From assembly GCF_001730285.1 (NCBI RefSeq), contig NZ_MIJZ01000012.1, positions 434,001 to 498,000 on the forward strand: a stretch of 64,000 nt of DNA, given 5' to 3'. Under the pieces are notes generated by a model. It saw nothing but the letters and a program-made list of their open reading frames with translations, was not told the DNA's origin and ran no database searches. This DNA is from Enterococcus ureasiticus. Its GTDB lineage: Bacteria; Bacillota; Bacilli; Lactobacillales; Enterococcaceae. Both the position numbers and the translations under genes were made by a program. Below, in pieces: positions 9,367 to 18,468 of the stretch (positions are counted from its first letter, which is position 1; each line of letters opens with the position of its first letter).

Positions 9367-10074
9367 TTAACTATTGATCGCCGTTTCCAATCCTACTTCG
9401 ATCATATCATTAAATGTTGTTTGACGTTCTTCAGCAGTTGTTTCTTCACCCGTTACCAAACTATCACTAACGGTCATGATCGCTAACGCTTGTACATCAA
9501 ATTTTGCTGCTAAATAATATAATGCTGCAGCCTCCATCTCAATTGCTAGGACGCCTAATTTACCTAGCTCAAAAACGCCGTCCATACTATCTTTATAAAA
9601 GACATCATCAGACAAAACATTTCCCACATGAGTAACAAAGCCTTTTTCTTTTGCTGTTGTATATGATTTCAACAACAAATCAAAATCAGCGATTTGCGGA
9701 AAATCATATTTAGGGAAATCATTACGGATCATTGAAGAAGGTGTCGCTGCTGCTTGAGCGATCACTAAATCTCTCACATGGACTTTCTCAGAAATCGAAC
9801 CGCAAGTACCGACACGAATCAATTTTTTCACATCATAAGAATTGATTAATTCATGGGCGTAAATAGTTGCAGAAGGCATCCCCATCCCAGTTCCTTGAAC
9901 AGAAACTCGTTCGCCTTTATAGGTACCTGTATAGCCTAACATTCCTCTTACTTGATTGTAGCATACTGGATTTTCTAAAAATGTTTCGGCAATGTATTTT
10001 GCACGTAACGGATCTCCCGGTAATAAAATTTTATCTGCTATTTCACCTTGTTTTGCTTCGATATGAACACTCAT
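9367..10074 (-). CDS. deoD: Purine-nucleoside phosphorylase, DeoD type
   Basis: Hexameric-type phosphorylase that splits purine (deoxy)nucleosides with phosphate to base and (deoxy)ribose-1-phosphate. The 235 residues show the phosphate-binding [12 protein letters not shown] segment, GMGMPSA, the RVGTCGS motif and the EMEAAALY stretch that binds the ribose and base, with Asp in TVSD as proton donor. AAAGGAG precedes the ATG. It is the last gene of deoB-pupG-deoD, 26 nt after pupG. Having both DeoD and a PunA/PupG enzyme is common in Firmicutes and broadens substrate range. Confidence 0.97.
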   Translation of the reverse strand: MSVHIEAKQGEIADKILLPGDPLRAKYIAETFLENPVCYNQVRGMLGYTGTYKGERVSVQGTGMGMPSATIYAHELINSYDVKKLIRVGTCGSISEKVHVRDLVIAQAAATPSSMIRNDFPKYDFPQIADFDLLLKSYTTAKEKGFVTHVGNVLSDDVFYKDSMDGVFELGKLGVLAIEMEAAALYYLAAKFDVQALAIMTVSDSLVTGEETTAEERQTTFNDMIEVGLETAINS

Positions 10075-10100
10075 ATTTTTTCTCCTTTATAATGAAACTT

Positions 10101-10919
10101 TTATAGTTCAGCTAATGTTGCTTTGATTAATTCTTTAAATTGAGATTTAACACGCTCAGTCGTTTCTACAACTTCTGCATGGTTTAAACTACTTTGCATA
10201 CCAGCAGCTAAGTTTGTGATACATGAAATCCCTAAGACTTTCAACCCACTATGTGCTGCAACGATGACTTCGGATACTGTCGACATACCAACTGCATCGG
10301 CCCCCATCACACGAGACATCCGGATTTCAGCTGGTGTTTCATAAGTTGGTCCAGAATACCCCATATAAACACCTTCTTGCAACGGTACATTTTGTTCTTT
10401 TGCTACTTTTTTAGCAATTCCAAAGTATTCAGGTGTATAAGCATGACTCATATCAGGGAAACGTGGTCCCATAGCTTCATCATTTTCCCCAATCAATGGA
10501 TTATCTCCAGTAAAGTTGATATGATCCGTGATCAACATCAAATTCCCTGGTGTGAAGTTTTCGTTTACGCCGCCCGCAGCATTAGTTACTATGATTGAAT
10601 GAGCACCCATTGCTGCCATCACACGAACTGGATACGTCACTTTTTGCATTGAATGGCCTTCATAATAATGAAAACGACCTTGCATCGCTAATACTTTTTT
10701 CCCAGAAAGTGTACCATAAACTAACTTACCAGCATGTCCAACAACCGTTGAAACCGCAAAATGAGGTACTTCTGAAAAAGGGATGGCAATGGCATCTTCT
10801 ACTTCGTCTGCCAGCTCACCTAAACCAGAACCTAAAATCAAGCCAAACTCAACTTCTCCAACGCCTTTTTCTTTTAAAAATGCCGTTGTCTCTTTTAACA
10901 TCTCACCTAGTTTTGTCAT
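10101..10919 (-). CDS. pupG: Purine-nucleoside phosphorylase, trimeric (PunA/PupG) type
   Basis: A 272-residue family member that uses guanosine/inosine-type nucleosides. The GSGLG motif (phosphate site), HAGKLVYG, MQGRFHYYEG and the NAAGG segment are present, together with the base-specificity stretch around GVYMGYSGPTYETPAE. GGAGAG lies upstream of the ATG. It is 10 nt downstream of deoB and 26 nt upstream of deoD, so the three should be one transcript. It produces ribose-1-phosphate for DeoB. Confidence 0.96.
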   Translation of the reverse strand: MTKLGEMLKETTAFLKEKGVGEVEFGLILGSGLGELADEVEDAIAIPFSEVPHFAVSTVVGHAGKLVYGTLSGKKVLAMQGRFHYYEGHSMQKVTYPVRVMAAMGAHSIIVTNAAGGVNENFTPGNLMLITDHINFTGDNPLIGENDEAMGPRFPDMSHAYTPEYFGIAKKVAKEQNVPLQEGVYMGYSGPTYETPAEIRMSRVMGADAVGMSTVSEVIVAAHSGLKVLGISCITNLAAGMQSSLNHAEVVETTERVKSQFKELIKATLAEL

Positions 10920-10929
10920 CGTTTCTCTC

Positions 10930-12096
10930 CTATACCAGTTTATTTAAAAAGCTTTCGCCATTTTCTGTTTTTGGAACAGCAAAGTTTTCAGCCACAGTTG
11001 CCGAAATATCAGCATAATGACCTTGCGGCAAGCTACCTTGTCCATTCATTTTTTTACTGTAAACTAATAATGGAACGTACTCTCTTGTGTGATCTGTTCC
11101 AGGGAAAGTTGGATCATTCCCGTGGTCAGCTGTAATCATCAGCAGATCATCTTCCTCCATTAAATCGATGATTTCTGGAAGTCTCAAATCAAAGGCTTCG
11201 ATCGCATGAGCATAACCAACTACATCACGACGGTGACCATATAATGCATCAAAATCAACTAAGTTAGTAAAACTTAATCCTTCAAAATCACGTTTCATCA
11301 CCTTAAGTAGTTGATCGACACCATCCATATTGCTTTTCGTACGAACAGAATCTGTAATGCCTTGACCATTGAAAATATCATTGATTTTCCCAACAGCGAT
11401 CACTTCTTTGCCGTTATCTTTCAACGAATCAAGTACTGTATGTCCAAATGGATCTAATGCATAATCGTGACGGTTACTTGTTCTAGTAAAGTTCCCTGGT
11501 TCACCAACATATGGACGAGCAATGATACGACCGATCATATACGGTTCATCTTTGGTAATATCACGAACGTACTGACAAATTCGGTATAATTCGTCCAACG
11601 GAATAATTTCTTCGTGTGCTGCGATCTGCAATACTGGGTCGGCAGATGTATAAACGATTAAATCACCTGTTTCCATTTGATGTTTGCCGTAATCGTCTAG
11701 AACCGCTGTACCACTATAGGGTTTATTACAAACAATTTTACGTCCTGAAAATTCTTCGATTTGTTTTAATAATTCGTCTGGAAATCCGTCTGGAAATACT
11801 CGGAAAGGTTTTTGAATATTCAAGCCCATGATTTCCCAGTGTCCTGTCATCGTGTCTTTTCCTACCGAAATTTCTTCTAGTTTTGTTGCATAGCCTTTAT
11901 GATCTGCTACTGCTTCGACATTATGAAGAGGTGCGATCGTTCCCAGACCTAGATTTTCTAAATTAGGAATCGTCAAACCTGCTTCTTTGGCAATATGACC
12001 CAATGTATCACTGCCTACATCACCAAATTTTTCAGCATCAGGTGCTTCCCCGATTCCGACAGAATCCATAACTATTAAATGCACACGTTTAAACAT
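10930..12096 (-). CDS. deoB: Phosphopentomutase
   Basis: Converts (deoxy)ribose-1-phosphate to the 5-phosphate, linking the nucleoside phosphorylases to DeoC and RpiA. About 388 residues, alkaline-phosphatase-like fold with the metal-binding [13 protein letters not shown] start, the DTMTGHWE active-site threonine region, and the C-terminal TADHGNDP and GTDHTREY metal motifs. I start at the ATG at 12096 because the AAGG site directly abuts the ATG two codons upstream and is well spaced from the second one. A terminator-like hairpin separates it from the upstream permease gene. Confidence 0.95.
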   Translation of the reverse strand: MFKRVHLIVMDSVGIGEAPDAEKFGDVGSDTLGHIAKEAGLTIPNLENLGLGTIAPLHNVEAVADHKGYATKLEEISVGKDTMTGHWEIMGLNIQKPFRVFPDGFPDELLKQIEEFSGRKIVCNKPYSGTAVLDDYGKHQMETGDLIVYTSADPVLQIAAHEEIIPLDELYRICQYVRDITKDEPYMIGRIIARPYVGEPGNFTRTSNRHDYALDPFGHTVLDSLKDNGKEVIAVGKINDIFNGQGITDSVRTKSNMDGVDQLLKVMKRDFEGLSFTNLVDFDALYGHRRDVVGYAHAIEAFDLRLPEIIDLMEEDDLLMITADHGNDPTFPGTDHTREYVPLLVYSKKMNGQGSLPQGHYADISATVAENFAVPKTENGESFLNKLV

Positions 12097-12130
12097 AACC
12101 ATCCTTCTTTCTTATTTTTACTTACTATTG

Positions 12131-12179
12131 ATAAAAAGGGCATGACTTCAGAAATTGTCCCATAGCCCCGCCCTTTTAT
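12131..12179 (-). terminator. Terminator between nucleoside transporter and deoB
   Basis: AAAAGGGC/GCCCTTTT arms (12134-12141 with 12170-12177) enclose a 28-nt loop; on the minus strand the 3' arm is followed by TTTTATC. It lies directly after the distal permease and before deoB. Partial read-through is possible, so deoB-pupG-deoD may be expressed separately from, or less than, the upstream genes. Confidence 0.6.
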
Positions 12180-12185
12180 ACTACT

Positions 12186-13148
12186 TTATTTAGATTTGAT
12201 ATAATTTTTTCCAATTGCTTTTGGTCCAGAAGCTTTTCCTAAGAAAACAACCAACACAATAATGGTCAAAACATACGGCGCTGCTTGTAAATAAACAGCT
12301 GGTATTGATGAAATTACTGGTAAATTTGATCCAGCAATACTGATATTTTGAGCGAAACCGAAGAATAAAGCCGCACCCATTGCACCTAGCGGATTCCATT
12401 TACCAAAAATCATCGCTGCCATTGAAATAAATCCTTGTCCAGCAATTGTTGTGACTGCAAAACGACCAGCGATCGTTTGAGCAAAGACTGCGCCGCCGAT
12501 ACCACCTAAAAAGCCTGAAATCAAAACACCTGCATAACGCATGACATACACATTGATTCCAAGTGTATCTGCTGCCTGTGGATTTTCACCTACTGAACGA
12601 AGGCGTAACCCAAAACGCGTTTTGAACAATACAAACCAAGAAAGAACGGCAACTAAAATCGCCACAAAAGCTGGCAAAGTCGTTTGTTTGAAGAATAAAT
12701 CACCTAAAATCGGAATATCCTTCAATATTGGAAATGAAAAGTAACCAAAGGATTCTGTGATTGTATCTGTTTGGCCTTTTCCATAAATTACTTTAATCAA
12801 GAAAATCCCTAAAGCTGGTGCCATCAAATTGACCACGGTTCCGCTGATGATATGATCTGCTCTTAAATTGATCGTTGCAACTGCATGAAGCAGTGAGAAC
12901 AGCATCCCAACCACACCACCGACCAAACAAGCAAGCCAAGGTGTTGCCGCACCAAAGGTTTCAGCAAAGGTTAAATTAAATACAACCGAACTAAAGGCTC
13001 CCATCACCATGATTCCTTCAAGCCCTACGTTTACAATACCACCGCGCTCGGAAAAAGTCCCACCCAAAGCCGTGAAAACTAAAGGAGTAGAATAAACCAA
13101 AGTTTGTGTAATAATCGGCGCTAATACAGCGATTAATGCAATATCCAT
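12186..13148 (-). CDS. nupQ: Nucleoside ABC transporter permease (NupQ/NupC-like)
   Basis: A 320-residue multi-spanning membrane protein of the branched-chain amino acid/ribose permease superfamily, with eight or more hydrophobic segments and the SERGGIVNVGLEG motif typical of BMP-lipoprotein systems. Its start overlaps the stop of the preceding permease gene, showing translational coupling. With the ATPase, the partner permease and the lipoprotein it should import nucleosides, because the operon encodes Pdp, DeoC and Cdd; substrate is inferred from context and the B. subtilis NupNOPQ and L. lactis BmpA-NupABC precedents. Confidence 0.9.
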   Translation of the reverse strand: MDIALIAVLAPIITQTLVYSTPLVFTALGGTFSERGGIVNVGLEGIMVMGAFSSVVFNLTFAETFGAATPWLACLVGGVVGMLFSLLHAVATINLRADHIISGTVVNLMAPALGIFLIKVIYGKGQTDTITESFGYFSFPILKDIPILGDLFFKQTTLPAFVAILVAVLSWFVLFKTRFGLRLRSVGENPQAADTLGINVYVMRYAGVLISGFLGGIGGAVFAQTIAGRFAVTTIAGQGFISMAAMIFGKWNPLGAMGAALFFGFAQNISIAGSNLPVISSIPAVYLQAAPYVLTIIVLVVFLGKASGPKAIGKNYIKSK

Positions 13149-14290
13149 TAGATTTTTCCTCCTTCTTGACTTGTCGGATCTGATTTTCCAACTAATTCTT
13201 CCACAATCGCTACTTCTTTTTTGCTACCTGAAGCTTTTGCTAATAAGAAGCGAATTAAATAGTTAATTGCAACAAAGAAAATGATCGCCGCAATTACGAC
13301 ATCCACTAGTTCAATTGGAACACCAGCACGAAGTGGCATTCCTTGTCCGCCTAGCTTCAACACACTGAAGAGGATCGCCGATAAGAATATCCCGACTGAG
13401 CTTCCTGCTCCCAGTAAGGAAATAGCCATTCCGTCAAATCCGATACTCAATGAAGAACCTTGAACAAAGAAGTTGCCAAATGTTCCTAAACCTAGAACAA
13501 CACCACCAAGACCAGCTAATGTTCCAGAAATCACCATTGACATCACGATTGTCCGTTTACTGCTCATCCCAGCATATTCTGAAGCGAATGGATTCAACCC
13601 AACTGAACGAATCTCGTAACCCAAGGTTGTCTTCTTCATCAGGAACCAAATTAAAACTAAGAAAATAAGAGCCATAAAAATACCAATGTTCAAACGTGAG
13701 CCGCTACTCAATTCTTTCAAGAATCCTGTACGCAAACTGGCATTTTCACCAATTACTTTTGTAACACCCTTATTGGTCATCAAATCTTTTGACATTACAT
13801 TATTAACAATGTGGGTACTTGTATAAAGAAAAACGTAATTCAGCATGATCGTAACGATTACTTCACTTGTACCAAAGAAAGCACGTAACAATCCTGGAAT
13901 AGCCGCCGCCATTGCTCCAGCTAATGCACCGGTCAAAATGGCTAAGGGTAAAACGACCATCCGAGGGGCGTCGGGCATCGAAAGTGCCACCCAAATACTT
14001 GTTACCCAGCCACATAATGCTTGACCTGAAAGTCCGATATTAAAGAAACCGGCTGAATTTGCTACCGCAAATCCTAATGCAGTAAAAATCAACGGTCCTG
14101 CTGTTACAAAAATTTCCCCGATACTTTTTGGACTTTGAAATGCAGTCTTAAGCATCGCTTGGTATCCAGCAATCGGATCTTGACCTGAAATCAACATAAT
14201 AATTGCACCGAGAATAAATCCCATCAATACTGATAAAATAGGAACTAAAATATTCCGTATTCTTTCTGATCGATTATTCAACTGCCTCAC
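13148..14290 (-). CDS. nupP: Nucleoside ABC transporter permease (NupP/NupB-like)
   Basis: A 380-residue integral membrane protein with about ten hydrophobic helices and a conserved NSAGFFNIGLSGQ segment equivalent to the motif in the partner permease. The reading frame overlaps the end of the ATPase gene by 17 nt. I keep the GTG start at 14290; a TTG three codons later is also possible because the Shine-Dalgarno-like AAGGCGGGTGAGG lies over both. The hydrophilic C-terminal tail (SKKEVAIVEELVGKSDPTSQ) is cytoplasmic and may contact the ATPase. Confidence 0.9.
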   Translation of the reverse strand: MRQLNNRSERIRNILVPILSVLMGFILGAIIMLISGQDPIAGYQAMLKTAFQSPKSIGEIFVTAGPLIFTALGFAVANSAGFFNIGLSGQALCGWVTSIWVALSMPDAPRMVVLPLAILTGALAGAMAAAIPGLLRAFFGTSEVIVTIMLNYVFLYTSTHIVNNVMSKDLMTNKGVTKVIGENASLRTGFLKELSSGSRLNIGIFMALIFLVLIWFLMKKTTLGYEIRSVGLNPFASEYAGMSSKRTIVMSMVISGTLAGLGGVVLGLGTFGNFFVQGSSLSIGFDGMAISLLGAGSSVGIFLSAILFSVLKLGGQGMPLRAGVPIELVDVVIAAIIFFVAINYLIRFLLAKASGSKKEVAIVEELVGKSDPTSQEGGKI

Positions 14291-15839
14291 CCGCCTTTTG
14301 ACTTAATTCGGCTCTAGCTTCTTCTAATGAATAACCAGCCATTAATAACCCTAATTCGTTTTCACTTGTTTCTTTTGGATCAACGATTCCGACGATTTTT
14401 CCTGCATGAATAACTGCAATACGGTCAGAAACATTTAAAATCTCATCTAATTCAAAACTAACAACCAATACCGCTTTATCTTTATCTCGTTGTTCAATCA
14501 AACGTTTATGGATATATTCAATCGCTCCAACATCCAATCCACGAGTCGGTTGAGAGACAATCAACAAATCAGGGTTACGATCGATTTCTCGCGCAATGAT
14601 TGCTTTTTGCTGATTTCCTCCTGATAATGCTTTAGCAGGAACCAATTCATTTACTGTTCGAACATCGTATTCTTCAATTAATCTACGAGCGTATGAGTTG
14701 ATCTGATTGTAATTCAAAACGCCTGTATTACTTAATGGTTTTTTATAGTAAGTTTGTAACGCAATATTTTCAGCTAATGTCATATCCAAAATCAATCCAT
14801 ATTTATGACGGTCTTCCGGCACATGTCCAACACCTGCTTCTGTAATCACACGAGGTTGTTTGTTCGTAATCGCCGTTCCTCGCAACTCAACTGAGCCACT
14901 TTCCGCTTTACGTAATCCAGTTAGCGCTTGAATCAATTCTGTTTGTCCATTCCCGTCAATCCCAGCAATCCCGACTACTTCACCAGCTCGTACATCTAGA
15001 CTAAGGCTTTTGACTGCTTCTAAGCCACGACTTTCCTTAACGACCAAATCTTTGATCGAAAGAACGACTTCTTTAGGATCTGCTACTTTCTTTTCTGTTT
15101 TAAATGAAACAGAACGTCCTACCATCATATCTGCTAATTGTTGTGAAGAAACATCTTTAACATTGACTGTACCAATACTTTTACCACGGCGAATAACTGT
15201 ACAACGATCTGCTACTTTTTTGATTTCATCTAATTTATGTGTAATCAAGATGATCGATTTGCCTTCTTGAACAAGTCCACGCATTATTTCCATCAATTCA
15301 TCGATTTCCTGAGGAGTCAAAACAGCTGTTGGCTCATCGAAAATCAAGACATCGGCTCCACGATACAACGTTTTCAAAATTTCTACTCGTTGTTGTGCGC
15401 CTACAGAGATATCACGAATATAAGCACTCGGATCCACGGATAAACCATATTGTTCAGAAACCCGTTCGATTTCAGCCGTTGCTTTTTTGCGATCCAATAC
15501 ACCAGCATTCGTCGGTTCGCTACCTAGAATAATGTTTTCAGTTACAGTAAATGCATCAACCAGCATAAAATGCTGATGCACCATCCCAATTCCTAAACGA
15601 TTCGCTGCGGTTGGTCCATTGATCGTTACCTTTGAACCGTTCATAAAGATTTCACCTGATGTTGGTTCTAACAAACCAGATAAAATATTCATCAAGGTCG
15701 ATTTCCCTGCACCATTTTCTCCAAGCAATGCATGGATTTCTCCAGGCCGGACAGTTAAGTTGATATTATCATTAGCCTTAAATGTTCCAAACTGCTTAGT
15801 GATATTGCGCATCTCAATTACATAGTTTTCCTGAGCCAC
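14274..15839 (-). CDS. nupO: Nucleoside ABC transporter ATPase, two nucleotide-binding domains
   Basis: A roughly 520-residue double ATPase of the ribose/BMP type. The first domain has Walker A GENGAGKST, a VGAQQRVEIL signature-like motif and Walker B LIFDEPTAVL. The second has a degenerate Walker A (GIDGNGQTE), an SGGNQQKAI signature and a modified Walker B in LLIVSQPTRGLD, as usual for this family in which one site is weak. GTG at 15839 is preferred as start over the GTG three codons upstream, which directly touches the AGGAA site. It energises the two permeases. Confidence 0.93.
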   Translation of the reverse strand: MAQENYVIEMRNITKQFGTFKANDNINLTVRPGEIHALLGENGAGKSTLMNILSGLLEPTSGEIFMNGSKVTINGPTAANRLGIGMVHQHFMLVDAFTVTENIILGSEPTNAGVLDRKKATAEIERVSEQYGLSVDPSAYIRDISVGAQQRVEILKTLYRGADVLIFDEPTAVLTPQEIDELMEIMRGLVQEGKSIILITHKLDEIKKVADRCTVIRRGKSIGTVNVKDVSSQQLADMMVGRSVSFKTEKKVADPKEVVLSIKDLVVKESRGLEAVKSLSLDVRAGEVVGIAGIDGNGQTELIQALTGLRKAESGSVELRGTAITNKQPRVITEAGVGHVPEDRHKYGLILDMTLAENIALQTYYKKPLSNTGVLNYNQINSYARRLIEEYDVRTVNELVPAKALSGGNQQKAIIAREIDRNPDLLIVSQPTRGLDVGAIEYIHKRLIEQRDKDKAVLVVSFELDEILNVSDRIAVIHAGKIVGIVDPKETSENELGLLMAGYSLEEARAELSQKAGEAVE

Positions 15840-15981
15840 ATTTTTCACTTCCTAACAATTTAATCACTTACATCATCTATTAATACGGTACTTCTTAACA
15901 ATAAAGTAGCTTTTAGGCACTTAAAGAAAGAAAATGACTAGGTATATGATTCGCTTTCCTTCTTTAAATACTTAAGAAAAT

Positions 15982-16010
15982 CTTAGCGCTGCTACTACCA
16001 CAGCGCTAAG
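15982..16010 (-). promoter_or_regulatory. Intercistronic hairpin without a T-run
   Basis: A perfect 10-bp stem (CTTAGCGCTG paired with CAGCGCTAAG, 9-nt loop) starts 9 nt after the lipoprotein stop codon. There is no strong T tract behind it (ATTTTCTT). This is the usual layout of a hairpin that protects the 3' end of an abundant binding-protein mRNA or terminates only partly, leaving less message for the transporter genes. Confidence 0.55.
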
Positions 16011-16019
16011 CAGAGACAT

Positions 16020-17117
16020 TTATTCTTTTACTTCTTTTGGTGTTTCTGGAACAGTGATTTTTCCAGCAATGATTTCTTCTTTCGCTGCATCAACAGCTTT
16101 TTGTGCTTCTTCTGACAAGTAACCTTTTGTCAAATCAACACCGCCGTCTTTCAAACCGTAAACTAAGTGTTCGCCACCAGGGAATTTATCTTCTAATGCA
16201 CGATTAGAGATATCTTGTACTGCAGCACCTACACCTTTAAGTGTTGACGTTAAAGTGAAGTTATCTTCTTTACCGTCTTTCGTTTTGTATTTACCTTCTT
16301 TATCTTGGTCACTATCTACACCAATAACCCAAACTTTGTCTTTTGAACCTGTTTCGTTCAAGTCTTTTGCTTCTTGGAAGACTCCTTGGCCTGTACCGCC
16401 TGAAGCGTGGAAAATGATATCTGCGCCTTTTTGGTACATAGAAGCAGCTAATGCTTTCCCTTTAGCAGGATCTCCAAATGAAGCAGCATATTCGATTTCA
16501 ACTTTGATGTCTTTGTCCAATTTTTTCGCTGTATCGATTACACCTTGATGGAAACCAGCTTCAAAACGGTCAATAACCGCGCCTTCTTCACCACCGATAA
16601 ATCCTACAGTGTTTGTTTTTGTTGTATATGCGGCTGCTACACCAGCTAAGTATGATGCTTCTTGATCTTTAAATGTTGCAGATACTACATTGTCTTTTCC
16701 TTCGATGACACTATCGATGATACCAAATTGTGTATCTGGATTTGCATCAGCTGCAGTACTGATAGAATCCGCTAATAGATAGCCAATACCAAAGACTGTT
16801 TTAAATCCGTTAGAAACGGCTGTATCAATATTTGTTACGTATTCTGAAGCATCGTTTGATTGAATGTAGTCAAATCCATCTGCTCCTTTTTTCAAATCAT
16901 GTTCTTTACCCCAAGCTTGTAAACCTTCCCAAGCTGATTGGTTGAACGAGCGGTCATCTACCCCGCCAATATCAGTAACGATAACAACGCTATGATCTGC
17001 GTCTCCATCTGCTGATTTTCCATCTGTTGAATCTTTTTTACCCCCGCCACATGCCGCTAACACAAGTGTTAATGCCAGTGCAGTCAAGCCAAAACCAAAT
17101 AATTTTGCTTTTTTCAT
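16020..17117 (-). CDS. nupN: BMP-family nucleoside-binding lipoprotein
   Basis: Substrate-binding protein of the BmpA/Med/PnrA family, 365 residues. The N-terminus is a lipoprotein signal peptide ending in the lipobox LAAC with Cys23, followed by a charged, Ser/Gly/Asp-rich linker; the mature domain carries the family pattern DIGGVDDRSFN and HASGGTGQGVF. It is anchored on the outer face of the membrane and delivers nucleosides to the permeases downstream. AGGGGGC precedes the ATG. A 76-bp tandem duplication lies in the gap upstream. Ligand specificity is inferred from the operon. Confidence 0.94.
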   Translation of the reverse strand: MKKAKLFGFGLTALALTLVLAACGGGKKDSTDGKSADGDADHSVVIVTDIGGVDDRSFNQSAWEGLQAWGKEHDLKKGADGFDYIQSNDASEYVTNIDTAVSNGFKTVFGIGYLLADSISTAADANPDTQFGIIDSVIEGKDNVVSATFKDQEASYLAGVAAAYTTKTNTVGFIGGEEGAVIDRFEAGFHQGVIDTAKKLDKDIKVEIEYAASFGDPAKGKALAASMYQKGADIIFHASGGTGQGVFQEAKDLNETGSKDKVWVIGVDSDQDKEGKYKTKDGKEDNFTLTSTLKGVGAAVQDISNRALEDKFPGGEHLVYGLKDGGVDLTKGYLSEEAQKAVDAAKEEIIAGKITVPETPKEVKE

Positions 17118-17181
17118 CTCTGTAAAGCCCCCTAAAATAGTTTTATATTTTCAACAGCCGGATGACTGAATGAAACAAGAT

Positions 17182-17333
17182 AATAATGAAACAACTCTCT
17201 CTTCGTTCGTCTTGTACTTTTCAACATCAAATCACTTTGTTCTTTGTGTTTCTAAGCAATAATGAAACAACTCTCTCTTCGTTTGTCTTGTACTTTTCAA
17301 CATCAAATTACTTTGTTCTTTGTGTTTTTATGC
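17182..17333. repeat. 76-bp tandem duplication in the cdd-lipoprotein gap
   Basis: Two adjacent copies, 17182-17257 and 17258-17333, differ at about four positions. They lie between the cdd stop codon and the lipoprotein gene, on the transcript of the nucleoside operon. No protein-coding role is credible; a duplicated leader or spacer segment is likelier. Confidence 0.9.
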
Positions 17334-17367
17334 AATTAAGAAGAGGTTTGATTCGTGTAGCTAGATC

Positions 17368-17763
17368 TCATAAATCTTTTTCTGTAAATGCATATGGCAA
17401 TAATTCGCCGACAGTCATTTCTTTAGTCACACCATTTTCACCGACTAATGTAACCGGCATTTCAGGCGCAAAAAATTCAGCCATCACTTGGCGGCATGCA
17501 CCGCACGGAGAGATCGGCTCAGGTGTATTTCCTGCAATCACTATATGTTGAAACTCGCGTTCACCTTCTGAAACAGCTTTGAAAATCGCTGTTCGTTCGG
17601 CACAATTTGTCAATCCGTATGAAGCATTTTCGATATTGACACCTTGATAAGTTTGTCCTTCTTTGGTAACGAGACAAGCCCCCACTGGAAAATGAGAGTA
17701 AGGTACGTATGCTTTTGTTAATGCATCATCTGCAATAGCTAGCCATTCTTGTTTTGCTGTCAT
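17368..17763 (-). CDS. cdd: Cytidine deaminase
   Basis: Zinc enzyme that deaminates cytidine and deoxycytidine to uridine and deoxyuridine. The 131-residue product has the NIENASYG substrate loop, the catalytic TNCAERTA motif (Cys ligand and Glu) and the second zinc pair in PCGACRQV. Length fits the small homotetrameric class. It lies 24 nt after deoC in the pdp-deoC-cdd operon and feeds uridine-type nucleosides to Pdp. The ribosome binding site (AAAGTGGCGG) is weak, which suggests coupling to deoC translation. Confidence 0.97.
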   Translation of the reverse strand: MTAKQEWLAIADDALTKAYVPYSHFPVGACLVTKEGQTYQGVNIENASYGLTNCAERTAIFKAVSEGEREFQHIVIAGNTPEPISPCGACRQVMAEFFAPEMPVTLVGENGVTKEMTVGELLPYAFTEKDL

Positions 17764-17787
17764 TTGTCCGCCACTTTCTTTTTTAGA

Positions 17788-18450
17788 TTAATAACCTGCT
17801 CCGGTAGCGCCTTCCATGATTGCAACACCAGCACTTGTTCCGATACGTGTAGCACCTGCTTCTATCATAGCAATTGCCTCTGCTTCATTATGGATACCAC
17901 CAGAAGCTTTTACACCCATATCCGGTCCTACTGTTTCACGCATCAGTTTAACATCGGCTACAGTTGCTCCGCCTGTTGAAAAGCCAGTTGATGTTTTGAC
18001 GAAATCTGCACCTGCTTCTTTCGCAAGTTCACAAACTTTGACCTTTTCTTCATCTGTAAGTAAAGCCGTCTCGATGATTACTTTAACTAAGGCTTTACCT
18101 TTCGCTGCATCAACAACTGCTTGAATATCTTTTAAAACTTTTTTGTATTGCTTAGACTTCAGCGCACCGACATTAATAACCATATCGACTTCTGTTGCAC
18201 CATTATTGATGGCATCTGCCGCTTCATAGGCTTTTACTTCTGACGTGTTGGCTCCTAAAGGAAAACCAATCACCGTACAAACATCAACAGAAGTTCCTGC
18301 CAAGTGTTCTTTTGCTAAAGCAACCCAACATGGATTGATACAAACTGAGAAGAATTCATATTTTTTCGCTTCTTCAACAATTCGTAAAACGTCCTCTTTT
18401 TTCGCATTTGCTTTTAAAATAGTGTGGTCAATCATTTGATTTACTTCCAT
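17788..18450 (-). CDS. deoC: Deoxyribose-phosphate aldolase
   Basis: Class I aldolase that cleaves 2-deoxyribose-5-phosphate to glyceraldehyde-3-phosphate and acetaldehyde. The product (220 residues from the chosen start) has the MIDHTILK start, the VIGFPLGA loop, [10 protein letters not shown], the KVIIETALL segment, and the Schiff-base lysine region DFVKTSTGF with the VKASGGI phosphate site. I use the ATG at 18450; an in-frame ATG five codons earlier lies directly on the AAAGG site. The gene begins next to the pdp stop codon. Confidence 0.95.
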   Translation of the reverse strand: MEVNQMIDHTILKANAKKEDVLRIVEEAKKYEFFSVCINPCWVALAKEHLAGTSVDVCTVIGFPLGANTSEVKAYEAADAINNGATEVDMVINVGALKSKQYKKVLKDIQAVVDAAKGKALVKVIIETALLTDEEKVKVCELAKEAGADFVKTSTGFSTGGATVADVKLMRETVGPDMGVKASGGIHNEAEAIAMIEAGATRIGTSAGVAIMEGATGAGY

Positions 18451-18468
18451 TATTTTTTTACACATCCT

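Noticed and set aside
17186-17551. Plus-strand frame with an internal repeated protein segment
   Set aside because: The repeat is the 76-bp DNA duplication; the rest is antisense to cdd, and there is no start signal.
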